From Pirellulales bacterium (GTDB lineage Bacteria > Planctomycetota > Planctomycetia > Pirellulales > Lacipirellulaceae), in assembly GCA_020847515.1 (NCBI GenBank), contig JADLBW010000040.1:1-45774 (forward strand): a DNA stretch of 45,774 nt, in the 5' to 3' direction. Below, in pieces: positions 37,725 to 45,774 of the stretch. Both the position numbers and the translations under genes were made by a program. Position 1 is the first letter of the stretch. The number at the start of each line of letters is the position of its first letter. The notes beneath the pieces were generated by a model. That model was not told the origin of the DNA, did no database searches, and was given only the letters and a program-made list of their open reading frames with translations.

Positions 37725-38266
37725 AGACGGTTTTCGCCGACGCTTACTATTACGTGGCGTTTGTCAGCTCGCGCGATGCGGGGCACGTAAAGGCGCAGGA
37801 GTTCTCACGCACGTATAAGGGCCGAACTGTTACGACCGAATGGGTTCTCACTGAAGTCGCTGACGCCTTTAGTTTGCCGGGAATGTGAGAAGTCTTTCTC
37901 GAACTGCTACGTTCGCTTCGAACCGAACCTGGCCTCGAGATAATCGAAGCTACTCATGATTTCTTCGAACGAGGTCTTGCTTTGTATGCCTCGCGAGGCG
38001 ACAAGGCGTGGCCCCTTACCGACTGCATCTCCTTCGCCGTCATGGACGAGCGCGGCCTTCAGGAAGCTCTTACCGCCGACAAGCACTTTGAGCAGGCTGG
38101 GTTTACAGCCCTATTGGCGCGACGTTTGGGCGCTGCGAAGCGGTCGGCCGTTGCGCCATGCGTCCATGCGCCGGTGAAGCACTTCTCTGGCCCTTGTCCT
38201 GGCCGCCGGGCGATCGCAAACGTCGCCGCCCGTTCTTGCGGATTACTTCTAGCGGCGTCAAGATAA
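37721..38266 (+). pseudogene. PIN-domain toxin interrupted by an in-frame TGA
   Basis: The frame starts MKTVFADAYYYVAFVSSRDAG and runs to ...FSLPGM followed by TGA (37886-37888, codon 56). The same frame continues with EVFLELLRSL and EIIEATHDFFERGLALY. WPLTDCISFAVMDERGL follows, then ALTADKHFEQAGFTALL. All four acidic PIN residues (Asp7, the Glu in VLTEV, the Asp of LTDC, the Asp of TADKHF) are present across the stop. A C-to-T change of an Arg codon CGA (M-R-E-V) would explain it. The tail after FTALL extends further than usual in this family, to 38266. The toxin is probably inactive. Confidence 0.82.
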
Positions 38267-38313
38267 GCTCGCCTTGAGAACCTATTTCTGTTCCTTCCTG
38301 CTGAGGTCTTTCG

Positions 38314-38598
38314 ATGTCCGCAAATCAATTCCGTCTGGCTGCCTTGGTGCTCATGTTCGTACTGGTAGCTGCCGCTGGGACCCTCTTGCAAAACGACCGC
38401 GCCGAAGCCCAGGCCCCCCCTCCGCCGGCTGCCCCCGCTGTCGGCCGCTTTCAGATCTCGGCGTACGCCACGCCGTCGTCCGAAGGGCTCAATCCCGGCT
38501 GTTACATCGTCGATACCGCTAGCGGCAAAGTGTGGCACACCCGCCTCGGCGCCGGCCTGGTCGAGGTCACCAAGCAGCCGCTGCTGCCCTCGCCGTGA
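38314..38598 (+). CDS. Small secreted protein, function unknown
   Basis: I do not recognise a named family. The 94-residue product has a signal peptide (FRLAALVLMFVLVAAAGTLL), a Pro/Ala-rich linker (APPPPAAPAVG) and a short domain GRFQISAYATPSSEGLNPGCYIVDTASGKVWHTRLG, which reads like a small beta propeller blade or repeat unit (Y-VDTASGKVW). It is probably periplasmic or surface-exposed. There is no operon partner. Confidence 0.7.
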   Translation: MSANQFRLAALVLMFVLVAAAGTLLQNDRAEAQAPPPPAAPAVGRFQISAYATPSSEGLNPGCYIVDTASGKVWHTRLGAGLVEVTKQPLLPSP

Positions 38599-38685
38599 CG
38601 GCCGTAGAACGCCCTTGGGCGTCGTCAGAAGCCAACCGCAAAGCCGGTAACGGCCCTCTGCGCATTATCGACCCTGCGCCCGCCG

Positions 38686-38734
38686 CTGACCGCTGACCAC
38701 TGACCGCTGACCGCTGACCACGGACAACTGACAA
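38686..38734. repeat. Heptamer tandem repeat CTGACCR x7
   Basis: Seven units in a row: CTGACCG, CTGACCA, CTGACCG, CTGACCG, CTGACCA, CGGACAA, CTGACAA. The array ends 59 bases before the start of the UDP-glucuronate decarboxylase gene. It is the longest heptamer array in the window. Confidence 0.9.
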
Positions 38735-38793
38735 AAAACGAGCCAAGGACCTCTCCGCTTTATCGACCCCGCGCCGCCGAGTAAAATCCTCGC

Positions 38794-39768
38794 ATGTCAC
38801 GCATCCAACGCATCCTCGTCACCGGCGGCGCCGGGTTTCTCGGCTCGCACCTCTGTGAACGGCTGGTGGCCGCTGGGCACGACGTCATCTGCGTCGACAA
38901 CTTCTTCACCAGCCAGAAGGCCAACGTCACCCACCTGCTCGATAAGCCGAATTTCGAGCTGATCCGGCACGACATCACCCACCCGATCTTTCTCGAGGTC
39001 GACGAGATCTACAATCTCGCCTGCCCCGCCGCGCCCGGGCACTATCAGTACAATCCCATCAAAACGATGAAGACCTCGGTGATGGGCTCGATCAACATGC
39101 TGGGGCTCGCTAAGCGCTGCCGGGCCAAAGTGCTGCAGGCCTCCACGAGCGAAGTCTACGGCGACCCTGAAGTCCACCCGCAGGTCGAGAGCTACCGCGG
39201 TTCGGTAAACCCCATCGGCCCGCGGGCCTGCTACGACGAAGGCAAGCGGGCCGCCGAGACGCTGTTCGTCGACTACCCCCGGATGAACAAGGTGAACGTC
39301 CGCATTGTGCGGATCTTCAACACTTACGGCCCGCGGATGCATCCCTACGACGGCCGCGTGGTGTCGAACTTCATCCGCCAGGCGCTGGCTGGCGAGGAGA
39401 TCACGATCTTCGGCGACGGTTTGCAGACCCGCAGCTTCTGCTATCGCGACGATCTGGTAGAGGCGATCATCCGCATGATGAACGGCCCGGACGACTTCAT
39501 CGGCCCCGTGAACATCGGCAACCAGGGCGAGTTCACGATCCGCGAGCTGGCGGAACTGGTGATCGAGTTGACCGGCTCGAAGTCGAAGCTCGTCTCGCGG
39601 CCGCTACCGGCCGACGATCCCACGCGGCGGCAGCCCGACATCGCGCTCGCTCGGCAAAAGCTTGGGTGGGAGCCGCAGGTGAAACTCCGCGAAGGGCTCG
39701 CCGAGACGATCAAATGGTTCCGCTCGATCCGCATCGAGGACTACCGCGCGCCGACGCCTAACTACTAG
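38794..39768 (+). CDS. UDP-glucuronic acid decarboxylase (UDP-xylose synthase)
   Basis: This enzyme oxidises and decarboxylates UDP-glucuronate with NAD+ to make UDP-xylose, a donor for surface polysaccharide. The 324-residue short-chain dehydrogenase has the NAD motif [11 protein letters not shown] (10-20), [14 protein letters not shown] with the catalytic Ser/Glu, YDEGKRAAE with the YxxxK pair, [10 protein letters not shown] and [17 protein letters not shown], all in the family's usual order and length. The [12 protein letters not shown] motif is typical of UXS. It is probably a single gene; no glycosyltransferase lies beside it. Confidence 0.95.
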   Translation: MSRIQRILVTGGAGFLGSHLCERLVAAGHDVICVDNFFTSQKANVTHLLDKPNFELIRHDITHPIFLEVDEIYNLACPAAPGHYQYNPIKTMKTSVMGSINMLGLAKRCRAKVLQASTSEVYGDPEVHPQVESYRGSVNPIGPRACYDEGKRAAETLFVDYPRMNKVNVRIVRIFNTYGPRMHPYDGRVVSNFIRQALAGEEITIFGDGLQTRSFCYRDDLVEAIIRMMNGPDDFIGPVNIGNQGEFTIRELAELVIELTGSKSKLVSRPLPADDPTRRQPDIALARQKLGWEPQVKLREGLAETIKWFRSIRIEDYRAPTPNY

Positions 39769-39868
39769 CGGTCCCGCTGAAGATCGTTCGCCAGCAACGG
39801 CGCTGCCCCCGGCGATCGCCCAAAAGTCCAGTAGCCGTTGCCCCGACGAGGAGGCGGCGACGCAAGCG

Positions 39869-40273
39869 TCAGGCGCACGCGCCGGCGTGCCGCGCCGCCA
39901 GTCGCCGCACGATCGCCGCGCCTATGCCGAAGGCAAGCAGCCCGCCCAAAAGGCCTGCTACGTCGGCGGCCCAGTCGTTCACGTCGCAGGTGCGGCCGAC
40001 CATCGGCTGCGTCAATTCATCGATCGCGCCGTACAGGGTGCCCGCCAGCCAGACCGCGAAGTAGTGCTTCGCCTCAAGGACGCCGATGGAAAGTTCCCAG
40101 CCCGCCAGGACGACTACGGTAAGCAGCGCATAACCAGAAAAATGGAGCAGCTTATCGGACATGTCGACCACCTGCTCCGGCGGCATCGGCACATGGGTGC
40201 CGACAAACAGCAGAATCAAGTACGCCAGGGCAAGCGTGCGGGCCCGCGCGGCGAATCGAGGTGAAGCTGGCAT
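39869..40273 (-). CDS. VanZ-family membrane protein
   Basis: The 134-residue product has four hydrophobic segments ([69 protein letters not shown]) and the VanZ pattern DKLLHFSGY and GAIDELTQ...[13 protein letters not shown]. VanZ-like proteins are widespread inner-membrane proteins; one member gives low-level teicoplanin resistance, but most have unknown roles, so no resistance function should be assumed. I use the ATG at 40273; a start eight codons earlier (40297) is possible. It converges on the UDP-xylose synthase gene. Confidence 0.85.
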   Translation of the reverse strand: MPASPRFAARARTLALAYLILLFVGTHVPMPPEQVVDMSDKLLHFSGYALLTVVVLAGWELSIGVLEAKHYFAVWLAGTLYGAIDELTQPMVGRTCDVNDWAADVAGLLGGLLAFGIGAAIVRRLAARHAGACA

Positions 40274-40439
40274 ACTGACGAAGCTAGAATTGATCATCGA
40301 TAGGGCGCTAGGGGGCGACCGCCGCCAACCATCTCACAGATTCCATCGCGCACAAGCGGACGCGCAGGGGCCGAAGAATTATAGTTTATCGGACGCGCGG
40401 AACGGGCGACAACGACGACTTCCCGAGTTTTCTGGCGAC

Positions 40440-40907
40440 ATGGCCTCGGACGATCCGTATTACATGGCCGTTGCGCTCCAGGAGGCTCAGGCTGCCGCCG
40501 AGGCCCAGGAGGCGCCCGTCGGCGCCGTCATCGTCCGACAGGGCCAGGTGCTGGCCAAAGCCCATAATCAGCGCGAATCGCTGCGAGATCCCACCGCTCA
40601 TGCCGAGCTCATCGCCATCACCCAGGCGGCCGCAGCGCTGGGCAACTGGCGGCTGGAGGGCTGCACGCTGTACGTGACGCTCGAGCCTTGCCCTATGTGC
40701 GCCGGAGCCATCGTGCAATCCCGAATCCCAAGGGTAGTATTCGGGGCCCTCGACCCGAAGGCCGGCGCCGTGCGAAGCTTGTACCGTCTGCTGGAAGACC
40801 CGCGGCTCAACCATCGCGCGGAGGTGGTCGAAGGCGTGCTCGCCGAGCAGTGCGGGCGCGTGCTGTCGGACTTCTTCCAGGCCAAGCGCACCAGGCGGAG
40901 GGAATGA
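40440..40907 (+). CDS. tadA: tRNA-specific adenosine deaminase TadA
   Basis: TadA deaminates A34 of tRNA-Arg(ACG) to inosine, letting one tRNA read three Arg codons. The 155-residue protein has the zinc site HAE (His54-Glu56) in [10 protein letters not shown] and PCPMC (Cys84, Cys87) in [11 protein letters not shown], plus [10 protein letters not shown] and ARNxR-like [11 protein letters not shown] near the N-terminus. Length and layout are standard. The frame is open further upstream, but the ATG at 40440 gives the normal TadA N-terminus. The stop overlaps the next gene (ATGATG at 40904-40909). Confidence 0.95.
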   Translation: MASDDPYYMAVALQEAQAAAEAQEAPVGAVIVRQGQVLAKAHNQRESLRDPTAHAELIAITQAAAALGNWRLEGCTLYVTLEPCPMCAGAIVQSRIPRVVFGALDPKAGAVRSLYRLLEDPRLNHRAEVVEGVLAEQCGRVLSDFFQAKRTRRRE

Positions 40908-41953
40908 TGGCCGGCCCGCATACGAGTATCGTCGTCACCGGCGGCGCGGGCTTCATTGGCAGCTCGCTGGTGCGCCATTGGTTGAAACATGAATCGGAGC
41001 GGGTCATCCACGTCGATAAGCTCACCTACGCGGGGCTGCGGCTTTCATTGGAGGAGGCGCTCGATCATCCGCGTCATGTGCTAGTCGAGGGCGACGTTGC
41101 CGACGCTCGATTGATGGCGGACGTCCTGCGCGACTACCGGCCGGCCGCGATCATTCACCTGGCGGCGGAAACGCATGTGGATCGCTCGATCGACCAGCCC
41201 CCCCGGTTCGTGCACGCGAACGTCCTGGGAACGTGCACGCTGCTCGACCAGGCGACGAACTATTGGCGGCAGTTGAACTCCGCGGAGCGGTCGGCGTTTC
41301 GATTCGTCTTAGCGTCGACGGACGAGGTGTTTGGCTCCGCGGAGGCGGACGAACGATTCGACGCCCAGAGTCCCCTGGCCCCGAACTCCCCGTACGCCGC
41401 CTCCAAGGCGGCCGGCGAGCATCTGGCCCGCGCCTTCTTTCACACCTATGGGCTGCCCGTTGTAACGCTCAATCCGACCAACAACTACGGCCCTCGGCAG
41501 ATGCCGGAGAAGCTGATTCCGAGAATGATCGTCGCCGCATGGCGCTGCCAGCCGCTGCCCGTTTATGGCGACGGCCTTCAGCAACGGGACTGGCTGCACG
41601 TGGAAGACTGCTGCACGGCCATACGAACCGTGCTGCGCCGCGGCGCCGCCGGCCGGCGATACCTCGCCGGCGCCGACCAGATATTTTCGAACTTGAGCGT
41701 CGTCGAGCGCATTTGCCGCCTGCTGGATGAACGGCTCGACGATGGCAATAGCCGCCGTACGCTGGTCCGCCACGTGGCCGATCGACCCGGCCATGACCGC
41801 CGTTATGCCGTCGATTCAAGATCACTGCGGGATCTGGGCTGGTCTCCCGCGGTCTCCTTCGACGCCGGCTTGCCCGGTACGGTTGATTGGTATCTGCAGA
41901 ACCTCGACTGGATTGCGGCCGCCGAGGAGTCGCTTGGCCGCCGCGGCGCGTAG
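40904..41953 (+). CDS. rmlB: dTDP-glucose 4,6-dehydratase
   Basis: This enzyme forms dTDP-4-keto-6-deoxyglucose on the route to dTDP-rhamnose for surface glycans. The 349-residue product has TGGAGFIGS (12-20), [23 protein letters not shown] with the catalytic Thr-Asp-Glu, [10 protein letters not shown] with Yxxx[20 protein letters not shown] and [16 protein letters not shown], all typical of RmlB. Two ATG codons in tandem (40904 and 40907) overlap the tadA stop, so translation is probably coupled. The other rml genes are not in the window. Confidence 0.93.
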   Translation: MMAGPHTSIVVTGGAGFIGSSLVRHWLKHESERVIHVDKLTYAGLRLSLEEALDHPRHVLVEGDVADARLMADVLRDYRPAAIIHLAAETHVDRSIDQPPRFVHANVLGTCTLLDQATNYWRQLNSAERSAFRFVLASTDEVFGSAEADERFDAQSPLAPNSPYAASKAAGEHLARAFFHTYGLPVVTLNPTNNYGPRQMPEKLIPRMIVAAWRCQPLPVYGDGLQQRDWLHVEDCCTAIRTVLRRGAAGRRYLAGADQIFSNLSVVERICRLLDERLDDGNSRRTLVRHVADRPGHDRRYAVDSRSLRDLGWSPAVSFDAGLPGTVDWYLQNLDWIAAAEESLGRRGA

Positions 41954-42256
41954 TTCGCCCAACGCTCGGCAAGCTCAGAACGATCGGCTTGGGCGCCCGT
42001 TGAGCAGCGTTCCGGCGGCGAAGATTCTCAATGTAGCGGATATGCCGTGGGATTGAGCCGTCGATCGTACGAGAACTGCCGGAGGCCAGTTGGCGAGCCG
42101 GGCGGCGCCCAATTAGAGTGAAGGCGAGGCTCAGGTTCCTCGACCGCCGCCCCAGAGCGCGTGCGCGTGGGCGAGTTGGCCCTGGCGGCAGGCGGGTCGT
42201 ATAATTGACTTGGCGCAAATAGCCTTTTGACCAGTCCTGGCGGAGGGGAGCATTCC
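41954..42256. other. Intergenic region with promoter
   Basis: These 303 bases hold no gene. A good promoter candidate lies at 42176-42205, and a GGAGGGGAG ribosome-binding site precedes the next start. Confidence 0.45.
42176..42205 (+). promoter_or_regulatory. Candidate sigma70 promoter
   Basis: TTGGCC (42176) and a perfect -10 TATAAT (42200) are separated by 18 bases. Transcription would begin near 42212, about 45 bases before the ATG at 42257. This is the best promoter match I see in the window. Confidence 0.5.
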
Positions 42257-42820
42257 ATGAACCGCGCTGTTTTCGCATTGGCGGTCGCAATGCTGGCCGT
42301 CGATCAAGGCGCCGCTCAAAACACGTCGTCCGTTTACACGAAGACGACGCTCAACTCGTATCAATTGCGGAATTCTGTGGCCGGCTTTACAAGCGACCGC
42401 ATTCGCAATACCGTCGTGAGGCGATCGATTCCGCAATATAGTTTCTCGAACGTTAACCGGGGCTTATTGCAGGGCGTCACCGGCAATACTCCCTCGAGGC
42501 CCGTCAAGCCGTTTTCCAACGTGCAACGTGGAACAAACGTAACGCCGTATATTGGTCTACTGTCGGAGAACCCATTCAATTCGAGCGTGACGAATTACTA
42601 TTCGCTGGTGCGACCGCAGATCGAACAGCAGCGGACCAATGAGCGCATTCAACAGCAGAACCTCGCCATCCAGCGGCGCCTGAACGACATCGCCGCCCAG
42701 GCGCCGTACGATCCGTCGGGCTCCGAGCAGCTTGCCCCGACCGGCCATGTGGCCGTGTATCAAAACTTCGGCGGCTACTACCCGCAGGCGGCGCCCACCG
42801 CCGGGCAGCGGAGGCGATAA
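42257..42820 (+). CDS. Secreted Tyr/Asn/Gln-rich protein, function unknown
   Basis: I do not recognise a family. The 187-residue product has a signal peptide (VFALAVAMLAVDQGAAQ) and then polar, Asn/Ser/Thr/Arg-rich text with no hydrophobic core (for example SVAGFTSDRIRNTVVRR and PFSNVQRGTNVTPYIGLL). A coiled-coil-like piece (RTNERIQQQNLAIQRRLNDIAAQ) and a Tyr/Gly/Pro-rich end (YQNFGGYYPQAAP) complete it. It may be an extracellular or periplasmic component. The ATG at 42257 has GGAGGGGAG upstream, and a promoter candidate lies at 42176. Confidence 0.72.
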   Translation: MNRAVFALAVAMLAVDQGAAQNTSSVYTKTTLNSYQLRNSVAGFTSDRIRNTVVRRSIPQYSFSNVNRGLLQGVTGNTPSRPVKPFSNVQRGTNVTPYIGLLSENPFNSSVTNYYSLVRPQIEQQRTNERIQQQNLAIQRRLNDIAAQAPYDPSGSEQLAPTGHVAVYQNFGGYYPQAAPTAGQRRR

Positions 42821-42843
42821 GCGGGCGTTGAGCCGAGGCGCCC

Positions 42844-43116
42844 CTACATTCGCCGCAGCGATTCACGAATGTCTGCCAGCAGCGGCCGCAAGCCGTACGG
42901 GTTGCACCGCCCTTGGATGTAGGGCCAAGCAAGCGAGTCGCCTGTTACGGCGATAAGCTTACGGGCGTCGACGCGGTCCTTCGCGCGACCGGCTGCACAG
43001 GCGCAACGCGGCCTAGTAACTATGGCGTCTTCCGCTGACGCAATCCACGTTGTGCGGCCGCCCCATTTGGACCGATTGCCGACGGCATGTAAGTCGATGC
43101 GGTGCTCACTTAGCAC
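42844..43116 (-). pseudogene. Remnant of a nucleotidyltransferase-like gene
   Basis: The frame reads RVVDVLSEHRIDLHAVGNRSK, WIASAEDAIV, then a degraded stretch, and DARKLIAVTGDSLAWPYIQG with LRPLLADIRESLRRM to the stop. The pieces WIAS-EDAIV and DARKLIAV-GDSL-WPYI recall the C-terminal half of AbiEii-like or minimal nucleotidyltransferases. The N-terminal catalytic half is missing, and no normal start codon is seen upstream of a GTG at 43116. I treat it as a remnant. The family resemblance is from memory and should be tested. Confidence 0.5.
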
Positions 43117-43147
43117 GTCGACTACGCGCTGGGCAACTCATCCGAAG

Positions 43148-43356
43148 TCACGGCAGCGCCTTTAGTCGGCGCACTACTTCCAGGCGCTGGGCGCGTATGC
43201 GATACGCCGCCTCGTCGCTGCTGCCCGGAAATTCGGCCTTGGTTCCGGCGAACATGCGCCGCGCGGCTTCGTCGAACAGCCGCGGCGCTCACTTATCCGT
43301 GGGTCGCCTGTGAGCTTCTGCGATTGCTCAATCTCGTCCCAAAAACTGTCATCCAT
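43148..43356 (-). pseudogene. Small partner gene of the remnant, frameshifted
   Basis: From the ATG at 43356 the text is MDDSFWDEIEQSQKLTGDPR. In another frame it continues RLFDEAARRMFAGTKAEFPG, SSDEAAYRIRAQRLEVVRRL and KALP to a TGA at 43148. The two parts fit one small acidic-helical protein only if a single-base change shifted the frame near 43290-43300. Small proteins of this kind often precede nucleotidyltransferase-like genes in two-gene modules. Both halves of this module are broken here. Confidence 0.62.
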
Positions 43357-43444
43357 CACGGTGCACCAACCAGCGGAAGTAGCGTGTAGGGCGCTGTGGG
43401 AAAGTACAGCATGCGGCGCTGATTCTCCCCCTGCGCATCAAACA

Positions 43445-43466
43445 GCCGCGGGGCGAGCCCCGCGGC
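43445..43466. repeat. Perfect 10-bp GC-rich hairpin after fusA
   Basis: GCCGCGGGGC and GCCCCGCGGC are perfect complements with a 2-base GA spacer. The element lies 67 bases beyond the fusA stop on the minus strand, so it may end the fusA transcript. The T-run expected of an intrinsic terminator is poor. Confidence 0.6.
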
Positions 43467-43532
43467 CAAATACTCGTGCGCCTGCCCGCTTAGAAAACCG
43501 CAAGAGCGACTTCGACCGTCGCGGCGGCGACC

Positions 43533-45632
43533 TTACGCCGGCTGCAGCTCCGCCTTCCGCTCGGCGATGATCTCCTGCTGGATGTTCATCGGCACCGGAC
43601 GGTAGCGGTACAGTTCCATGGTGAACGTTCCTTGGCCCTGCGTCATCGACCGCAGGTCGGTCGAATAGCCGAACGTTTCGGCCAGCGGGATCTCGGCGAT
43701 GATCTTGGTCGTCTTGTTGCCGACCATCTCGGTGCTGGTCACGATGCCGCGGCGAGCCGAAATGTTGCCCACGACCGAACCCTGGAATGATTCGGGGCAC
43801 TCGATTTCCACGAGCATGATCGGCTCGAGCAGGGCCGGCTTCATCTTGTGGAACTGCTCCCGCATCAACTCCTGGGCCGTCAGCATGAAGGCCATGTCCG
43901 AACTGTCGACGTCGTGGTACGAGCCGTCTTCCAACTCGAACTTCAGGTTCACCACCGGGAAGCCGGCCAGCGGCCCCTTGGCGATCATGTTCCGCACGCC
44001 CTTCTCGATGGCGGGGATGTAGTTCTTGGGAATGCGGCCGCCGGTGACCTTGTCGACGAACATGAACTCGCCGCCGACCTCGGACCGCTCTTCGTCATTC
44101 ATCGGCCCCATGTGGCCGACGATGTGACCGTACTGGCCGGAACCGCCCGTCTGTTTCTTCCGCTTGTGGTCGAAGGCCGTGACGATGGTCGGGGCCTCGC
44201 GGTAGCTCACCTTGGGGGCGCCGACTTCGACCTCGACGCGATATTCGCGACGAATGCGTTCGACGTAGATTTCCAGGTGTAGCTCGCCCATGCCGGCAAT
44301 CACCGTTTCGCCCGTCTCTTCGTCGGTATAGACGTTGAAGGTCGGGTCTTCCTTGCGGAACCGCTGCAGGGCCTTGCCCAGCCGATCGGCGCCGTCGCGG
44401 GTGATCGGGCTGATCGACATCTTGATCACCGGCTCGGCGACGTACATGCTCTCGAGCGTGCAGGAGTTCGGCTCGGCGGCGTAGGTGTCGCCGCTGGCGC
44501 AATCGAGGCCCATGATGGCGACGATGTCGCCCGCCTCGCCGGCGTCGACGTCCTCGCGGCGGTCGGCGTGCATCTTCACGATCCGGCTGAAGCGGTCCTT
44601 CTTGCCGGTGCGCTGGTTGTAGTACATCTCGCCCTTCTTCGCCGTGCCCTGATAGACGCGGGTGAAGGTGAGCTGGCCGAACTCGTCGTCCATGATCTTG
44701 AACGCCATGCCGACAAACGGCTTGCCCGGATCGCTGTCGAGCTTGACTTTCTCGTCCGGGTGCTTGGGGTTGAGGCCGTTGAACTGCCGGTCGAGCGGGC
44801 TGGGGAGGTAACGGGTGACCGCGTCCATCAGCGGCTGCACGCCCTTGTTCTTGTAGGCGCTGCCAAGATACACCGGGGTGAAGCCTTGATTGATCGTCGC
44901 TTCGCGGCAGATCTTGTGAATCAGCTTCTCGGGAACTTCTTCTTCGCCCAACAGCAGTTCCATTAGCTCGTCGCTGTACATCGACAGGGCTTCGAGCATG
45001 TGCGTTCGGGCATGGCCCGCTTCTTCGCGAAGGTCCGCCGGGATTTCTTCGCTGCGGATCTTCTCGCCGTTGGAACCGTCGAAGTACAGGGCCTTGAGCG
45101 TGATCAAATCGATTACCCCGCAGAACTGCTCCTCGCGGCCGATCGGAATCTGCATCAGGCAAGCGTCGGCGCCAAGCTTCTCGCGGACCTGTTTGACGAC
45201 GCTCTCGGGGTTGGCCCCGATGCGATCCATCTTGTTAATGAACGCTAAGCGCGGCACGTTGTACCGCTTCATCTGCCGATCGACGGTCATCGACTGCGAC
45301 TGTACGCCCCCCACCGAACACAGGACGAGAATGGCGCCGTCGAGAACTCGCAAACTGCGCTCGACCTCGACCGTAAAGTCGACGTGACCCGGGGTGTCGA
45401 TAAGATTGATCGCGTGGCCGTCCCACTTCAGGCTGGTGGCCGCGCTGGTGATCGTGATGCCCCGCTCCTTTTCCAGCTCCATGAAGTCCATGGTGGCGCC
45501 GTCGCCGCCCCCGCGGACGTCTTCAATCTTGTGGATGCGCCCGGCATAGTACAGGATGCGCTCGCTGAGCGTGGTCTTGCCCGAGTCGATGTGAGCCGAA
45601 ATGCCGATATTGCGGAGTTTGCGGAGGTCCAT
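43533..45632 (-). CDS. fusA: Elongation factor G (mitochondrial EFG1-like type)
   Basis: EF-G is the GTPase that moves tRNA and mRNA through the ribosome. The 699-residue protein has all GTPase motifs: AHIDSGKTT (13-21), the switch I segment MELEKERGITI, DTPGH, NKMD and a complete set of domains II-V ending in YRYRPVPMNIQQEI. The P-loop Ser in DSGKTT and the segment LYYAGRIHKIEDVRGGGDGATMD are typical of the spdEFG1/mitochondrial EFG1 branch, known from planctomycetes, spirochaetes and some deltaproteobacteria, rather than of canonical EF-G (DAGKTT, FYTG). No rps or tuf gene is adjacent in the window. The start codon is the ATG at 45632. Confidence 0.95.
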   Translation of the reverse strand: MDLRKLRNIGISAHIDSGKTTLSERILYYAGRIHKIEDVRGGGDGATMDFMELEKERGITITSAATSLKWDGHAINLIDTPGHVDFTVEVERSLRVLDGAILVLCSVGGVQSQSMTVDRQMKRYNVPRLAFINKMDRIGANPESVVKQVREKLGADACLMQIPIGREEQFCGVIDLITLKALYFDGSNGEKIRSEEIPADLREEAGHARTHMLEALSMYSDELMELLLGEEEVPEKLIHKICREATINQGFTPVYLGSAYKNKGVQPLMDAVTRYLPSPLDRQFNGLNPKHPDEKVKLDSDPGKPFVGMAFKIMDDEFGQLTFTRVYQGTAKKGEMYYNQRTGKKDRFSRIVKMHADRREDVDAGEAGDIVAIMGLDCASGDTYAAEPNSCTLESMYVAEPVIKMSISPITRDGADRLGKALQRFRKEDPTFNVYTDEETGETVIAGMGELHLEIYVERIRREYRVEVEVGAPKVSYREAPTIVTAFDHKRKKQTGGSGQYGHIVGHMGPMNDEERSEVGGEFMFVDKVTGGRIPKNYIPAIEKGVRNMIAKGPLAGFPVVNLKFELEDGSYHDVDSSDMAFMLTAQELMREQFHKMKPALLEPIMLVEIECPESFQGSVVGNISARRGIVTSTEMVGNKTTKIIAEIPLAETFGYSTDLRSMTQGQGTFTMELYRYRPVPMNIQQEIIAERKAELQPA

Positions 45633-45774
45633 GTTCGTGGGCCTGGTGCAGGCAGTGGATAAAGGGTCTCGTCGCGGCTACGGGGCCGTGTGCGCAATAC
45701 GACGCGGGTGCAGCCGTCTTGGGGCTAGCCTGGCCGGTCCGAATATTCGCCGGCGACGGGCGGGCTGAAAAAGC

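Noticed and set aside
37886-37888. TGA as selenocysteine or reassigned codon in the PIN gene
   Set aside because: The family has no Cys or selenocysteine at this place, a C-to-T change of an Arg codon explains it, and other genes here use TGA as a normal stop.
24424-38734. CRISPR array as explanation of the tandem 7-base repeats
   Set aside because: The units are contiguous with no spacers, far shorter than CRISPR repeats, and no cas gene is present.

Overview
The window looks like a chromosome segment of a planctomycete, most likely of the Pirellulales type. The sequence signs are a Cys-rich YTV-repeat wall protein, a DUF1559 prepilin-like gene, two PEP-CTERM proteins, a surface calpain-like protease with the LEPR-type N-terminal motif, small membrane proteins with an FRLRTLL-type N-terminus, and an EF-G whose P-loop region resembles mitochondrial EFG1. 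GC content is high, intergenic regions are long, and genes mostly stand alone or in pairs. No rRNA, tRNA, CRISPR array, transposase or phage gene was recognised.

Layout. 0-5.6 kb: cysD (minus); a broken secreted subtilase-like PEP-CTERM gene followed closely by a DUF1559 gene and a small two-helix membrane protein; a periplasmic FKBP-type isomerase. 6.2-9.1 kb: the YTV-repeat protein with a strong terminator, then a DUF481-like outer-membrane protein. 9.4-13.3 kb: a YiiD-type thioesterase, hsp20 with an AT-rich structured leader, crcB/fluC divergent from trpG/pabA, and moeA carrying an in-frame palindromic insertion. 13.5-19.9 kb: dxr-rseP overlapping on the minus strand, then ftsH after about 1 kb without genes. 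20-24.3 kb: a hicB-hicA toxin-antitoxin pair, a membrane protein, a calpain-like surface protease and a small membrane protein. 24.5-32.8 kb: a large anchored protein of unknown function, an M20 peptidase, a BFD-like [2Fe-2S] protein, an FHA protein and a vanadium-haloperoxidase-like PEP-CTERM protein. 32.8-38.3 kb: an HNH gene whose upstream partner has a nonsense codon, dnaE, and a toxin-antitoxin pair whose PIN toxin has a nonsense codon. 38.3-45.6 kb: a small secreted protein, UDP-glucuronate decarboxylase, VanZ, tadA overlapping rmlB, a secreted protein, a decayed two-gene module, and fusA.

How the genes fit together. Housekeeping genes (cysD, moeA, dxr, rseP, ftsH, dnaE, tadA, fusA, trpG) are intact. 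RseP, FtsH, FKBP and Hsp20 serve membrane and envelope proteostasis. UXS and RmlB supply nucleotide sugars (UDP-xylose and the dTDP-rhamnose branch) for surface polysaccharide. Between them lie small accessory modules, several of them recently inactivated by a single nonsense codon or frameshift.

The most striking structure is not a gene. At least nine gene-free sites carry short tandem arrays whose unit is always 7 bp but whose unit sequence differs from place to place. One array runs in register to the moeA ATG, one ends just before a peptidase ATG, and two are arranged as an inverted pair after dnaE. A 45-bp dispersed sequence sits beside the arrays at two places 13 kb apart.
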